DNA from: Bacteroidales bacterium
Lineage (GTDB): Bacteria > Bacteroidota > Bacteroidia > Bacteroidales > Paludibacteraceae
Length of the DNA: 64,000 nucleotides
Direction: 5' to 3'
NCBI GenBank assembly: GCA_015061185.1
Contig: SUWZ01000012.1
Span: forward strand, 1-64,000
A model generated the notes under the pieces. That model did not search any database and was not told the DNA's origin. It saw only the letters and a list, made by a program, of their open reading frames with translations. Positions 33,901 through 42,571 of this stretch are shown here, in pieces; position 1 is the first letter of the stretch, and the number at the start of each line of letters is the position of its first letter. Both the position numbers and the translations under genes were made by a program.

Positions 33901-34962
33901 ATGGATTTAGAAAAATTACAATTAACAGGTGTTGAAGAGAAACGCCCATTGGTAATAGCCGGACCTTGCAGTGCTGAGACAGAAGATCAAGTGATGGAAA
34001 CGGCTAAAGAGTTAGCAAAAAATGGTGTAAAGGTATTTCGTGCAGGAATTTGGAAACCAAGAACCAAACCGGGAGGTTTTGAAGGAAATGGTATTGTGGC
34101 ATTACCTTGGATGCAACAAGTGAAAAAAGAGACAGGTATGTTGACTGCTACAGAGGTTGCTACCGCAAAACATGTTGAAGAGGCCCTAAAACACGATATT
34201 GATTTACTATGGATTGGAGCCAGAACCACTGCAGACCCATTCGCTGTACAAGAGATTGCTGACACTCTTAAAGGTGTGGACATTCCTGTATTGATAAAAA
34301 ATCCGGTTAACCCCGATTTAGAGTTGTGGATTGGAGCTTTGCAACGACTAAATTTTGCCGGCATAAAACGTTTAGGAGCTATCCACAGAGGATTTAGTTC
34401 TTACGACAAAAAATTATATAGAAACCTTCCTCAATGGCATATTCCTATCGAGTTACACAGACGTATTCCGGAATTGCCAATCATCTGCGACCCAAGTCAT
34501 ATTGCCGGAAGAAGAGACCTTATCGCCACTCTTTGTCAACAAGCTATGGACCTACAGTTTGATGGTTTGATTATTGAATCTCACACAGACCCTGACCATG
34601 CTTGGAGTGATGCTTCTCAACAAGTTACTCCTGACGTATTATCACTGATTCTTAACAACTTGGTTATCAGAGAAACAAGTCAAACCACAGAAAACCTATC
34701 GGAACTAAGAAAACAAATCGATGAAATAGACATCAATTTGACAGAGATTCTTGCTAAACGAATGAGAATTTCTAAAGAGATTGGTATCTATAAAAAAGAG
34801 CATGATATGCCTATCCTTCAAACCAGCAGATACGATGAAATCATCCAAAAACGAGTTCAAGAGGGTATGGCAATGGAGATGGGAGAAGAGTTCTTAAAAT
34901 CTATTTTTGAGGCTATCCACTCAGAATCTGTTCGTCAGCAAATGATGATTATCAACAAATAA
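33901..34962 (+). CDS. Bifunctional DAHP synthase / chorismate mutase
   Basis: The N-terminal part (about residues 1-255) is a KDO8P-synthase-like DAHP synthase, the first step of the shikimate pathway: VIAGPCSAET, FRAGIWKPRTKPGGFEG, AIHRGFSSYDK, CDPSHIAGRR. The C-terminal 90 residues (ELRKQIDEIDINLTEILAKRMRISKEIGIYKKE...) are an AroQ-type chorismate mutase with the conserved Arg and Lys. This fusion is typical of Bacteroidota. It follows pheA by 57 bases and probably shares its attenuated transcript. In many relatives an aminotransferase gene and tyrA belong to the same operon; here they are absent. Confidence 0.95.
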   Translation: MDLEKLQLTGVEEKRPLVIAGPCSAETEDQVMETAKELAKNGVKVFRAGIWKPRTKPGGFEGNGIVALPWMQQVKKETGMLTATEVATAKHVEEALKHDIDLLWIGARTTADPFAVQEIADTLKGVDIPVLIKNPVNPDLELWIGALQRLNFAGIKRLGAIHRGFSSYDKKLYRNLPQWHIPIELHRRIPELPIICDPSHIAGRRDLIATLCQQAMDLQFDGLIIESHTDPDHAWSDASQQVTPDVLSLILNNLVIRETSQTTENLSELRKQIDEIDINLTEILAKRMRISKEIGIYKKEHDMPILQTSRYDEIIQKRVQEGMAMEMGEEFLKSIFEAIHSESVRQQMMIINK

Positions 34963-35013
34963 TTCATCGTAAAAAAAAATGAAACCATCCTTCTATAGAA
35001 AGATGGAACTATA

Positions 35014-35060
35014 AAAACTAACCCTAATGTTTATTATCGAACATCAGGGTTAGTTTTTTT
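35014..35060 (+). terminator. Terminator of the pheA-aroF operon
   Basis: AACTAACCCTAATGTT and AACATCAGGGTTAGTT form a long stem with one mismatch, followed by a T-run. A smaller palindrome (CCATCCTTCTATAGAAAGATGG) lies just before it. Confidence 0.85.
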
Positions 35061-35182
35061 CTCATCAACTCCGGATTGACAAATGCTCTACAGAATCATC
35101 TCGACCTAATTTATAGAACCTGCCTTGACCAAAATTTCAATGCCTCCTATTCGGTAATTTTCAAGTAAGGAGAAAACCTCAC

Positions 35183-36097
35183 CTATTTATTCATCTCGAT
35201 TCTAACATTATCACCGACAACAACATCCACATTAGCACCCAAGATAAGAGGCATATTCTGACAACCATGACCGGCAGGAAAATCAAAAACCACAGGTATA
35301 TTCCGACCTCCGACAGCCTCCAAAATTGCAGTTTCTAAATTATTTAACATAGAAGGATCTGCTGCCACATCCGAAAATTCACCAACAATCACACCGGAAA
35401 CCCGATCAAAGACTCCTGACAAACGAAGAGCCTGCAACATACGATCTACATGATAAAGAGCTTCCGAAACATCTTCAATAAAGAGAACAGCACCTTGTTT
35501 AATAGGATTATAAGAGGTTCCTAACAAGGCATATAACAGAGAGAGATTCCCGCCTACCAACTGTCCGGCAGCTTTCCCTCTGCGGTTGTAGCCGGAAGAG
35601 GGCAAAGTATATGAGAGTTTATTCCCAAACAAAGTATCCTTTAAAGCCTCAACAGACTCTCTATTATTACTCTCATGAGCAATCGCCTTCGCCATCGCCC
35701 CGTGAATAGAGGCATACCCTTGTTTATTCAAGACTGCGTGCAACACTGTAATATCACTAAATCCAATCACCCATTTAGGATGTTTTCTAAAACATGCAAA
35801 ATCAATTTTATCAATAATTCGCATCGTTCCATACCCTCCTCTTGAGCATAAAACACCAGCAATAGAGGGATCGTCCAACACGGTCTGAAGATCGTCGCAA
35901 CGCCACTTATCATAACCGGCAAAACGTCCAACCTTAGCTGTTGTGTACTCTCTTTTTTCGGGTCGCAATCCCCACGTCTTTAAAACCTCAATGGCACCGT
36001 CAACCAAATCTGCATCAATTGCACCTGCCGGAGATACAATCGCCACTCTGTCATCTTTTTTTAAGAATGGAGGTAAAATCACTTTATTCATTTTCAA
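35183..36097 (-). CDS. LD-carboxypeptidase (S66 family, LdcA/MccF-like)
   Basis: S66 serine peptidases trim the L,D-bond of muropeptides during peptidoglycan recycling, or cleave peptide-nucleotide antibiotics (MccF branch). The Ser nucleophile lies in WVIGFSDITVLH, the Glu in LFIEDVSEALYHVDRML and the His in PAGHGCQNMPLILG. CSRGGYGTMRIIDKID forms the oxyanion region. The length of 304 aa is usual. I see no signal peptide, so it is probably cytoplasmic and recycling is the likelier role. It is a single gene with a TAACTTTG element at 36216-36223, about 120 bases upstream. Confidence 0.92.
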   Translation of the reverse strand: MKMNKVILPPFLKKDDRVAIVSPAGAIDADLVDGAIEVLKTWGLRPEKREYTTAKVGRFAGYDKWRCDDLQTVLDDPSIAGVLCSRGGYGTMRIIDKIDFACFRKHPKWVIGFSDITVLHAVLNKQGYASIHGAMAKAIAHESNNRESVEALKDTLFGNKLSYTLPSSGYNRRGKAAGQLVGGNLSLLYALLGTSYNPIKQGAVLFIEDVSEALYHVDRMLQALRLSGVFDRVSGVIVGEFSDVAADPSMLNNLETAILEAVGGRNIPVVFDFPAGHGCQNMPLILGANVDVVVGDNVRIEMNK

Positions 36098-36121
36098 TCA
36101 GAATTATTAAATATATGGTGC

Positions 36122-36188
36122 TTCTAACATTCATTTTGCGAAATTTTTAAATTTATTTCGAGTAGATTACTGTGCGAAAAGAAGGAAC
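36122..36188. repeat. Dispersed repeat copy A (about 65 bp)
   Basis: TTCATTTTGCGAAATTTTTAAATTTATTTCGAGTAGATTACTGTGCGAAAAGAAG resembles 51507-51573, most closely in AATTTATTTCxAGTAGATTAxTGTxCGAAA. Both copies are intergenic. Confidence 0.55.
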
Positions 36189-36285
36189 TTACCTAAAATA
36201 AATCAAAAAGCACCCCAAAGTTACTCACCCAAGTTACCCAAGATAACTTTCCACAATATTCGTAAAAAAATATGACATCGCAAAA

Positions 36286-38040
36286 TTATTTAGAAGAAAC
36301 AAATACAACCCAATTTTTTCTAACAACACTCCCCTTCTCATGAATCGCCTCCCACAACAAAACATAGGGAGCCGAAGGCAATACCCTGCCGGCATCATCT
36401 CTTCCGTCCCAAACAATCTCTCCCTCATTAGGAAACAAAAGATGATCGGCAAGAATTTTGACACAATAACCGGAAAGCGAATAGATACGAATGGTTACAA
36501 AATAGCCCACATCGTCCAAATGGTATCGCAATCTAAAATGTTGCGACTCATCATAATAGGGGAAGCAATATTCAGACGATTCAAAACTAAGCACATCCAC
36601 CGATTCTGCCGAAGAGGTATTGGCATAGCCCGGAGTTCCATAGCCTGCACTACCGGCAGAAGATACCCAAAGATTACTTGTCCAATCCACCCGCTCCAAC
36701 GAGACACCCTTAGCATTATTCGATAACAATTCAGAATGCATAGAGGCATTGTAATAAAAATTATCTATCACCAAACTATCCTTACTTCTAAACAAAACAA
36801 TACACCCATCCTCATTCCTCAAACTCGGCATGGTGGATAATAAAACAAACGAAGAAAGGTTCGGACAATCAAAATAGTTACAAACACCTTCGACCTCATC
36901 CGTAATCAATTTATACTCTCCGGGGAAGATAAACAGAGGATCCGAGGACAACTTTTTAGATGAGTAGATAGAGGAATCAGCCGCCTTTCGAGTAGAGAAA
37001 CGCAAAGTAGAAAGGTCGATAATTTTATTGCTATTGTTATAAATTTCCGCATATTCACTTCCACCGGAAGTCGGATTAAACAAGACTTCCGAAAATAAGA
37101 GGTCGCCGGGAGCCACACTATCCGGGATAGCAAAATAGAGTGTGGTATCATTCATTGCATTGCCTGCCATATCCCTACAATTAGAGATTGATAAACCATA
37201 ACGAACACCATGTTCCAATTTTTCATGCAAAAGAATAGACAAGGTATTGCACTGCGAATTCCAATAAGACTCATAATATGAGAGATTCTGCAACTCATAC
37301 GAAAAATCCACACAATCAATCCGCTCACTCATTTGCAAGATGATTGAAGAATCTGTGATAGAGAATTTATCCACTTCCGGTGCCACATTGTCTGAAAGCG
37401 CAGTCCCATCAATAAACAAATCATCAAAATAAAACTTATCCGAATTGGTTTTGGAATATTTGCAATAAATTCCGGAAAAGTAAGAATTCACAAACATAGT
37501 ATCTTGCACCACAAACTCCTCCGTAAAAGAGATTTCATCATTTAGTCTGGAATAAACTCTCCACTCACCCATTTCCGAACGTATCACTTTTACAGAAAGA
37601 GAGATGGAAGAACGATCCAATCGCTCCTCAACACTTCTGCCTAAAATTTTGGTAGAACCATTGCTCATTCGGTACAACAAAATTTGTCTATTCGTATTTC
37701 CGACCTGCAGAAAATAGCCATTCAACGCCTCGGACAATACAGGAGAGTCGCTGCAAAGGAAAAAACGCATATAATTAGAGCTCGAAGGACGAAATTGCAA
37801 CTCCATCGTCAGGCTCCACTCTGCATTATTCATAGCCGTAGAAGAGAATGCCACATAGCTCTTTCCCAACTTATCCGGGTCATTTAATTGCAACCTATTA
37901 TCCTCTGAAATTAGGAACCGCGAACAATCTCCAGTCCACTCTATAGGGATAGAATTTTCAGAAAAAGAGTTAGAAATAGAAGAAAAAGAACAAAGCGGAA
38001 ACAATAATCCCGCAAAAACAGATAAAAATTTTCGTTTCAT
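36286..38040 (-). CDS. Secreted lamin-tail-domain protein with FlgD-like C-terminus
   Basis: A signal peptide (MKRKFLSVFAGLLFPLCSFSS) precedes a region of about 180 residues that resembles a concanavalin-like fold (WSLTMELQFRPSSSNYMRFFL...). An Ig-like segment follows, then a lamin-tail domain (GDLLFSEVLFNPTSGGSEYAEIYNNSNKIIDLSTLRF). It ends in an FlgD-like Ig fold (VTIRIYSLSGYCVKIL...GEIVWDGRDDAGRVLPSAPYVLLWEA). Proteins of this layout are common in Bacteroidota and are exported, perhaps as surface or biofilm components. No catalytic site is visible. It has its own promoter and no partner gene. Confidence 0.8.
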   Translation of the reverse strand: MKRKFLSVFAGLLFPLCSFSSISNSFSENSIPIEWTGDCSRFLISEDNRLQLNDPDKLGKSYVAFSSTAMNNAEWSLTMELQFRPSSSNYMRFFLCSDSPVLSEALNGYFLQVGNTNRQILLYRMSNGSTKILGRSVEERLDRSSISLSVKVIRSEMGEWRVYSRLNDEISFTEEFVVQDTMFVNSYFSGIYCKYSKTNSDKFYFDDLFIDGTALSDNVAPEVDKFSITDSSIILQMSERIDCVDFSYELQNLSYYESYWNSQCNTLSILLHEKLEHGVRYGLSISNCRDMAGNAMNDTTLYFAIPDSVAPGDLLFSEVLFNPTSGGSEYAEIYNNSNKIIDLSTLRFSTRKAADSSIYSSKKLSSDPLFIFPGEYKLITDEVEGVCNYFDCPNLSSFVLLSTMPSLRNEDGCIVLFRSKDSLVIDNFYYNASMHSELLSNNAKGVSLERVDWTSNLWVSSAGSAGYGTPGYANTSSAESVDVLSFESSEYCFPYYDESQHFRLRYHLDDVGYFVTIRIYSLSGYCVKILADHLLFPNEGEIVWDGRDDAGRVLPSAPYVLLWEAIHEKGSVVRKNWVVFVSSK

Positions 38041-38098
38041 TTTACGTTAAGTTAATAGTTTATAAATATCTTTGCATCAGTTTTTGAAAACCTGTCTG

Positions 38099-38128
38099 CA
38101 AATTTAATGTAAAATAAGGTTTCTCAAA
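38099..38128 (-). promoter_or_regulatory. Promoter of the lamin-tail-domain gene
   Basis: On the minus strand TTTG (38125-38128), 18 bases, TAAATTTG (38099-38106), 59 bases upstream of the ATG. Confidence 0.6.
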
Positions 38129-38264
38129 GAAAAATTATAAAAAATTAAACAGGAAACATTGCTTTGGGCATAATCATAAAAACATGGCAAAGCAATTATC
38201 CACAACAAAAAAGATTTACTAACACCGGGGAGGAGAGCCTTCCCCACAAAGAAAAAAAGATAAA

Positions 38265-39275
38265 ATGAGAGTAGCAATTGTTGGAGCAAGCGGAGCCGTA
38301 GGACAAGAATTTCTACGAGTATTAGCAGAAAGAAATTTTCCATTAGACGAGTTAGTATTATTTGGTTCGTCAAGAAGTGCCGGAAAAGAGTATGAATTCA
38401 AGGGCAAGAAATACGTGGTAAAAGAGTTGAGACATGGCGATGATTTCAAAGACATCGACATCGTATTCACCTCGGCAGGAGCCGGAATTTCTAAAGAATA
38501 TGCTGCCGACATTACGAAATATGGAGCAGTAATGATAGACAATTCAAGTGCATTCCGCATGGATGACGATGTACCTTTGGTTGTGCCAGAGTGCAATGCA
38601 GCAGACGCATTGAATCGCCCAAGAGGAATCATTGCCAATCCTAATTGTACAACCATTATGATGGTAGTTGCCCTTCAGCCATTAGAAAATATCAGTCATA
38701 TCAAGCGCATTCACGTTGCAAGTTACCAAGCTGCAAGTGGAGCAGGAGCAGCAGCCATGGCAGAGTTGGAGCAACAATATCGCGAAGTGTTGGATGACAA
38801 ACCCGTAACAGTAGAGAAATTTGCTTACCAATTGGCCTACAACGTAATACCTCAGATTGACGTATTTACTGATAACGGCTACACCAAAGAGGAGATGAAG
38901 ATGTTTAACGAAACAAAGAAAATCATGCATAGTGATGTTAATTGCTCTGCAATGTGTGTTCGCGTTCCATCTCTTCGCTCCCACTCAGAGTCTATTTGGA
39001 TTGAAACTGAAAAACCTATCAGCGTAGAAGAAGCAAGAGAAGCTTTTGAAAAATTTGAAGGAGTTCAATTGATGGACGATCCTGCCAATAAGAAATATCC
39101 TATGCCACTATTCTTGGCCGGAACGGACGATATTTATGTAGGACGTATTCGCAAAGATTTAGCTAACGAAAATGGCTTAACATTCTGGATTGTGGGAGAC
39201 CAAATTAAGAAAGGTGCAGCCCTAAATGCAGTTCAAATTGCTGAATACTTGATTAAAGTTGGTAATGTAAAATAA
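38265..39275 (+). CDS. asd: Aspartate-semialdehyde dehydrogenase
   Basis: Asd reduces aspartyl phosphate to aspartate semialdehyde, the branch point to lysine/DAP, threonine and methionine. The NADP loop is [15 protein letters not shown], the catalytic Cys is in [10 protein letters not shown] (about residue 127), and the substrate-binding stretch [18 protein letters not shown] and active-site His in [13 protein letters not shown] are present. The length of 336 aa is normal. It is a single gene with its own terminator. Its leader holds a GGGGAGG-agag-CCTTCCCC hairpin (38226-38244). Confidence 0.96.
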   Translation: MRVAIVGASGAVGQEFLRVLAERNFPLDELVLFGSSRSAGKEYEFKGKKYVVKELRHGDDFKDIDIVFTSAGAGISKEYAADITKYGAVMIDNSSAFRMDDDVPLVVPECNAADALNRPRGIIANPNCTTIMMVVALQPLENISHIKRIHVASYQAASGAGAAAMAELEQQYREVLDDKPVTVEKFAYQLAYNVIPQIDVFTDNGYTKEEMKMFNETKKIMHSDVNCSAMCVRVPSLRSHSESIWIETEKPISVEEAREAFEKFEGVQLMDDPANKKYPMPLFLAGTDDIYVGRIRKDLANENGLTFWIVGDQIKKGAALNAVQIAEYLIKVGNVK

Positions 39276-39314
39276 TAAGATAAAATCAATTACGAACGAT
39301 TTTTATATAGGCAA

Positions 39315-39349
39315 CAAAGCCCTGCATCATAACGATGCAGGGCTTTTGT
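39315..39349 (+). terminator. Terminator of asd
   Basis: CAAAGCCCTGCATC-ataac-GATGCAGGGCTTTTG forms a stem of about 13 bp with a T-rich end. I see nothing else in 39350-39511. Confidence 0.85.
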
Positions 39350-39511
39350 ATTGGGAATCAGCCATCTACCTATCAATTTTTAAACCGGCTACATACATAT
39401 TATAATTAATAGATTTGACATCCACGAATAGCCTCAATCAGACCCAATGCAAACCTCTGCATTTCCCTTCATTAAGTATTTATTTCCAAACCATCAGCTC
39501 ATACACAACGT

Positions 39512-40216
39512 TCAAAAATTCATATAGAACGAAACAGCATTCATCCCTAATCCGAAATCAAATTCCGGATTAAAACTCAACGATGAAGCATTATGCTGCC
39601 TCACAAGACGCTTACAGCCACGAGTCCCTTTTATCGTATTTACAAGTCCGGTCGCTAAAAGCGGATAACTTGTCAGGCGCAATCCCGAAGCGACTATGTA
39701 CCAAGGTATATCTCCCGTGAAAACACCAACCATAACAGTTCCCGAACTTAAAACTCGACAGACTGCACTCCAGACTATTAGTTTTTTACCTTTTTCTCTT
39801 TTCGCTTGATACATTTGAAAATCGTTCCAATCGGCTCCCATAATCCTTTGGGCATATTTTATTGAGAGTTCAGTACCTCCTGAAGATAAACCGGACTTTG
39901 AATCTTTGTCATAAATCAAACTCGGTACTGTCATCACTGACGAAGGGTTGATAAGAATATCTTGTGATTGAAACTCTGTTTTCACTCCGAAAACATCCTT
40001 CTCTCCATTTTGATATTTTATCATAAAGACATCATCTTTTTCCTCCACAAATGTAGGCCCATTCAGATTTGACAATCTTTTGTATTTAATGTTTTCCACA
40101 CCTACTTCTACAAGTTTACACTCTATTTCATCGCCATTTTGCATGACAATCACATCTTGTCCAACGGTTGTTAATGAGCATAATACAGAAATAATAGATA
40201 GCAATATCTTTTTCAT
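39512..40216 (-). CDS. Exported protein of unknown function, paralogue of the next gene
   Basis: A signal peptide (MKKILLSIISVLCSLTTVGQ) precedes a domain of about 60 residues DVIVMQNGDEIECKLVEVGVENIKYKRLSNLNGPTFVEEKDDVFMIKYQNGEKDVF that recurs in the upstream gene. Hydrophobic segments follow at about residues 150-200 (KLIVWSAVCRVLSSGTVMVGVF, YIVASGLRLTSYPLLATGLV), then an end that reads like a beta-strand (FGLGMNAVSFYMNF). The conserved 'G.ei.ckv.EV....IKYKr..n.dGP.f......vFMIkY.nGekdv' module is familiar from Bacteroidota hypothetical proteins; its function is unknown. Confidence 0.75.
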   Translation of the reverse strand: MKKILLSIISVLCSLTTVGQDVIVMQNGDEIECKLVEVGVENIKYKRLSNLNGPTFVEEKDDVFMIKYQNGEKDVFGVKTEFQSQDILINPSSVMTVPSLIYDKDSKSGLSSGGTELSIKYAQRIMGADWNDFQMYQAKREKGKKLIVWSAVCRVLSSGTVMVGVFTGDIPWYIVASGLRLTSYPLLATGLVNTIKGTRGCKRLVRQHNASSLSFNPEFDFGLGMNAVSFYMNF

Positions 40217-40219
40217 ATT

Positions 40220-41020
40220 TTAGAATGTTACTGCAAATGCGATATTATTACCATTTGAATTAATACTAAACTCAGGCACAGCCATGCCGGTGTTCTTTTT
40301 GCCATTTTCATACGCTTCAATATACTTGTCAACTATTTGAGTAGCGTTTTTGTGACCTCGCTTATGCAATCTTCTTCCAATAAAAAAGGTAGGAGTACTC
40401 AAGGCTAAACTCGCCCCAGAAACCAACAATGTACAATAAAAAAAATCTACATGATCTTTACGTATATAATGGACTAAACCAGGTATACCAACACAAGTAC
40501 CCACCAATCCTGTAATAGCGAATGAGGCACCTACATTAGTCAAAATCTTACCTACTCTTGATTCTTCTCTTGCTTTCTTAAAATCAAGCCAATCATGGCT
40601 TAGCAAATCCATCGCTTGCTCTTCCGGCAACATATTTCCCCATTTGATTAGACCGGACTCTCTTTTCCCTTTTGTTGTATATTTTAAGTAAGTATGAGAA
40701 ATGGGGGTAGGCTCTTCAAAAATATATTCATTAGGATCTACACTATTCATACCGGAAGAGACAGCAGAAGATTCTGATACGGGAGAGCTATGAGCAATCA
40801 TATCCTTTTCTCCATTCTCATACTTGATCATGAAAATGTCGGATTTCTTTTCAGAAAAAGCAGGACCATCCAAATTTACCCAACGTTTGTACTTCACCTC
40901 ATTTTTACTAACCTCCAAAATTCTACATTGTAGTTCATCTCCATTTCGTTTGACAATTATGTCTTGAGCAGACAGATTAAAAACCACGCACATTGTCAAT
41001 AAAAAAATTAGTTTTTTCAT
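40220..41020 (-). CDS. Exported protein of unknown function, paralogue of the previous gene
   Basis: The ORF track starts at 41113, but the signal peptide MKKLIFLLTMCVVFNLSAQ begins at ATG 41020 (266 aa). The domain DIIVKRNGDELQCRILEVSKNEVKYKRWVNLDGPAFSEKKSDIFMIKYENGEKDMI is clearly homologous to that of the downstream gene, 3 bases away. A linker, two hydrophobic segments (LTNVGASFAITGLVGTCVGIPGLVHYI and FFYCTLLVSGASLALSTPTFFIG) and a strand-like C-terminus (NGNNIAFAVTF) follow. The pair probably arose by tandem duplication and is co-transcribed. Function is unknown. Confidence 0.75.
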   Translation of the reverse strand: MKKLIFLLTMCVVFNLSAQDIIVKRNGDELQCRILEVSKNEVKYKRWVNLDGPAFSEKKSDIFMIKYENGEKDMIAHSSPVSESSAVSSGMNSVDPNEYIFEEPTPISHTYLKYTTKGKRESGLIKWGNMLPEEQAMDLLSHDWLDFKKAREESRVGKILTNVGASFAITGLVGTCVGIPGLVHYIRKDHVDFFYCTLLVSGASLALSTPTFFIGRRLHKRGHKNATQIVDKYIEAYENGKKNTGMAVPEFSINSNGNNIAFAVTF

Positions 41021-41240
41021 TCTTTCACTTAATAAATTATTAAAAAAACTCCTCCCAATAACTCTAACTACCAAGAGGGTGTTTAAGCGAATGAGTTTTT
41101 TTTGTGATAGCAAAAAAAACTCATGTCTTTACAAAGATATGAGCGAATTTAATTTTCAAATTATTTCACCTATTCAACTGACTATCAGAAACATTCAAAC
41201 AAAACAAATTATTCAACAAACTTAGATGATTGAGAAAAAA

Positions 41241-41279
41241 AACATTGTTCCTAACAAGAAATCTGTTAGAAACAATGTT
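41241..41279 (-). terminator. Terminator of the GH16 gene
   Basis: AACATTGTT(c)CTAACA and TGTTAG(a)AACAATGTT form a 15-bp stem with one mismatch. On the minus strand it is followed by eight or more T. No gene is visible between 41021 and 41318. Confidence 0.85.
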
Positions 41280-41318
41280 AATAATATTTTGAAATAGATT
41301 AAAAAGAGTTCCTTACCT

Positions 41319-42365
41319 CTATTTTTTCAAGAAAGAAGCCACTCTTTTCCCGTCTTTGCAAAGATAATAGATTCCCTTAGGCAAAGAGGATACATCTAAA
41401 GTACCGGCAGAGACATTAGAACTCACCGTAACACCTTGAATTGAAACAAGTTGATACTCTACACCCTCTTCTCCACCACAGATATTTACAGACTCTGTTG
41501 CAAAAGAAGGAGTCACTTTAAGCCGATTCGCTCTTATTAATTCTGTTTCTGTTGAATTTTGTTGTTCATAAACACGCACATAATCAACCAACATACGTTG
41601 AGGGAAAACACTATCATCAATACCTTGTTCACCGCCCCAACCGCCTCCAACGGCAATATTCAACAGAAGATGAAAACGTTGGTCAAATGGCCATACAGCA
41701 GAATTATTATCTTGCTCTTTGTCAAAAGAAAAGACCATATTTCCATCCAAATAAAAAGTAACATTGTCTTCAAACCATTCAAGACTATAAATATGCCAAT
41801 TTTCGGCAGGATTGGAGGTTGTAACAGTATTACCTTTGTTGGTATTAATACTATGATGATAAGCCTCTGTATGAATATTACAGTGAATCTTCAAGGGATC
41901 AAAACCTACATTTTCCATGATATCCAACTCGCCACTTTTAGGCCACCCCCCATAAACCTCATCCGTAGGAAGCATCCAAATGGCAGGCCACATTCCTCTG
42001 CCTTTTGGCAATAAGGCTCTCACCTCAAATTTCCCATACGTCCAATCGCCTTTGTTTTTAGAGATAATCCGGGCAGAAGTATATTGCTTGGTTTCTCCAT
42101 CACCCCACCAACGCCAACTCTCTTTTCTGGCTTCAATAACTAGATTTCCATTTTCCACCCAAGCATTTCTATTCTCCTTCGGGGTATAGTTTTGCGCTTC
42201 ATTGTTCCCCCAATCCCAGTCATTCCCCTGGGTATCAAAAGACCATTTAGAATTATCCGGCTCACCGGAATAATCAAACTCATCCGACCAAACTAACCCC
42301 CACTCTTCTGCATGGAGAGAAGACAAAATAAAACAAGAAATAGCTAACAATAAAAATCGTTTCAT
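41319..42365 (-). CDS. Secreted GH16 beta-glucanase (laminarinase-like) with T9SS C-terminal domain
   Basis: A signal peptide (MKRFLLLAISCFILSSLHA) starts at ATG 42365, 27 bases inside the ORF of the track. The GH16 jelly-roll domain (about residues 20-265) carries the active site GELDIMENVG (about 144-153), with two Glu and the Asp between, as nucleophile and acid/base. NEAQNYTPKENRNAWVENGNLVIEA and PAIWMLP are typical of laminarinase/lichenase members acting on beta-1,3 or mixed-linked glucans. The last 70 residues (NRLKVTPSFATESVNICGG...GIYYLCKDGKRVASFLKK) are a type A sorting domain, so the enzyme should be exported by T9SS. Confidence 0.93.
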   Translation of the reverse strand: MKRFLLLAISCFILSSLHAEEWGLVWSDEFDYSGEPDNSKWSFDTQGNDWDWGNNEAQNYTPKENRNAWVENGNLVIEARKESWRWWGDGETKQYTSARIISKNKGDWTYGKFEVRALLPKGRGMWPAIWMLPTDEVYGGWPKSGELDIMENVGFDPLKIHCNIHTEAYHHSINTNKGNTVTTSNPAENWHIYSLEWFEDNVTFYLDGNMVFSFDKEQDNNSAVWPFDQRFHLLLNIAVGGGWGGEQGIDDSVFPQRMLVDYVRVYEQQNSTETELIRANRLKVTPSFATESVNICGGEEGVEYQLVSIQGVTVSSNVSAGTLDVSSLPKGIYYLCKDGKRVASFLKK

Positions 42366-42470
42366 ACTTAGAATATTAATAAAAGGAATCACTTCAAATT
42401 ATATCTACCCAATTTATAGCAACTACCAATGGTTATTCTTCGTTTCAAAAATAATTATTTTCTTATAAAA

Positions 42471-42550
42471 GAAGTTGTTTAAATTTTATTTCGAGCATAT
42501 TTGAGAGAGTGAAACTCAAAACAAATTTAAAATAAAATTTAAACGGTTTC
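42471..42550. mobile_element. MITE-like element, 80 bp
   Basis: The ends GAAGTTGTTTAAATTTTATT and AATAAAATTTAAACGGTTTC are inverted repeats (17 of 20). The first 35 bases match, inverted and without mismatch, 55354-55388 in the second element. It appears to be a shortened, oppositely oriented relative of that element and shares its ends with the IS5 remnant at 28248-28267. Confidence 0.72.
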
Positions 42551-42571
42551 TTAATAATGGCTTTAACAATA

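Noticed and set aside
38067-38074. TATCTTTG on the plus strand as the asd promoter
   Set aside because: The -7 box is exact but there is no -33 TTG at the right spacing and it lies about 190 bases before asd, just upstream of another gene's start on the opposite strand. Left undecided.
38104-38656. Minus-strand ORFs of 89 and 145 aa over the asd start
   Set aside because: They are antisense to the well-conserved N-terminal half of Asd and show no codon or family support.
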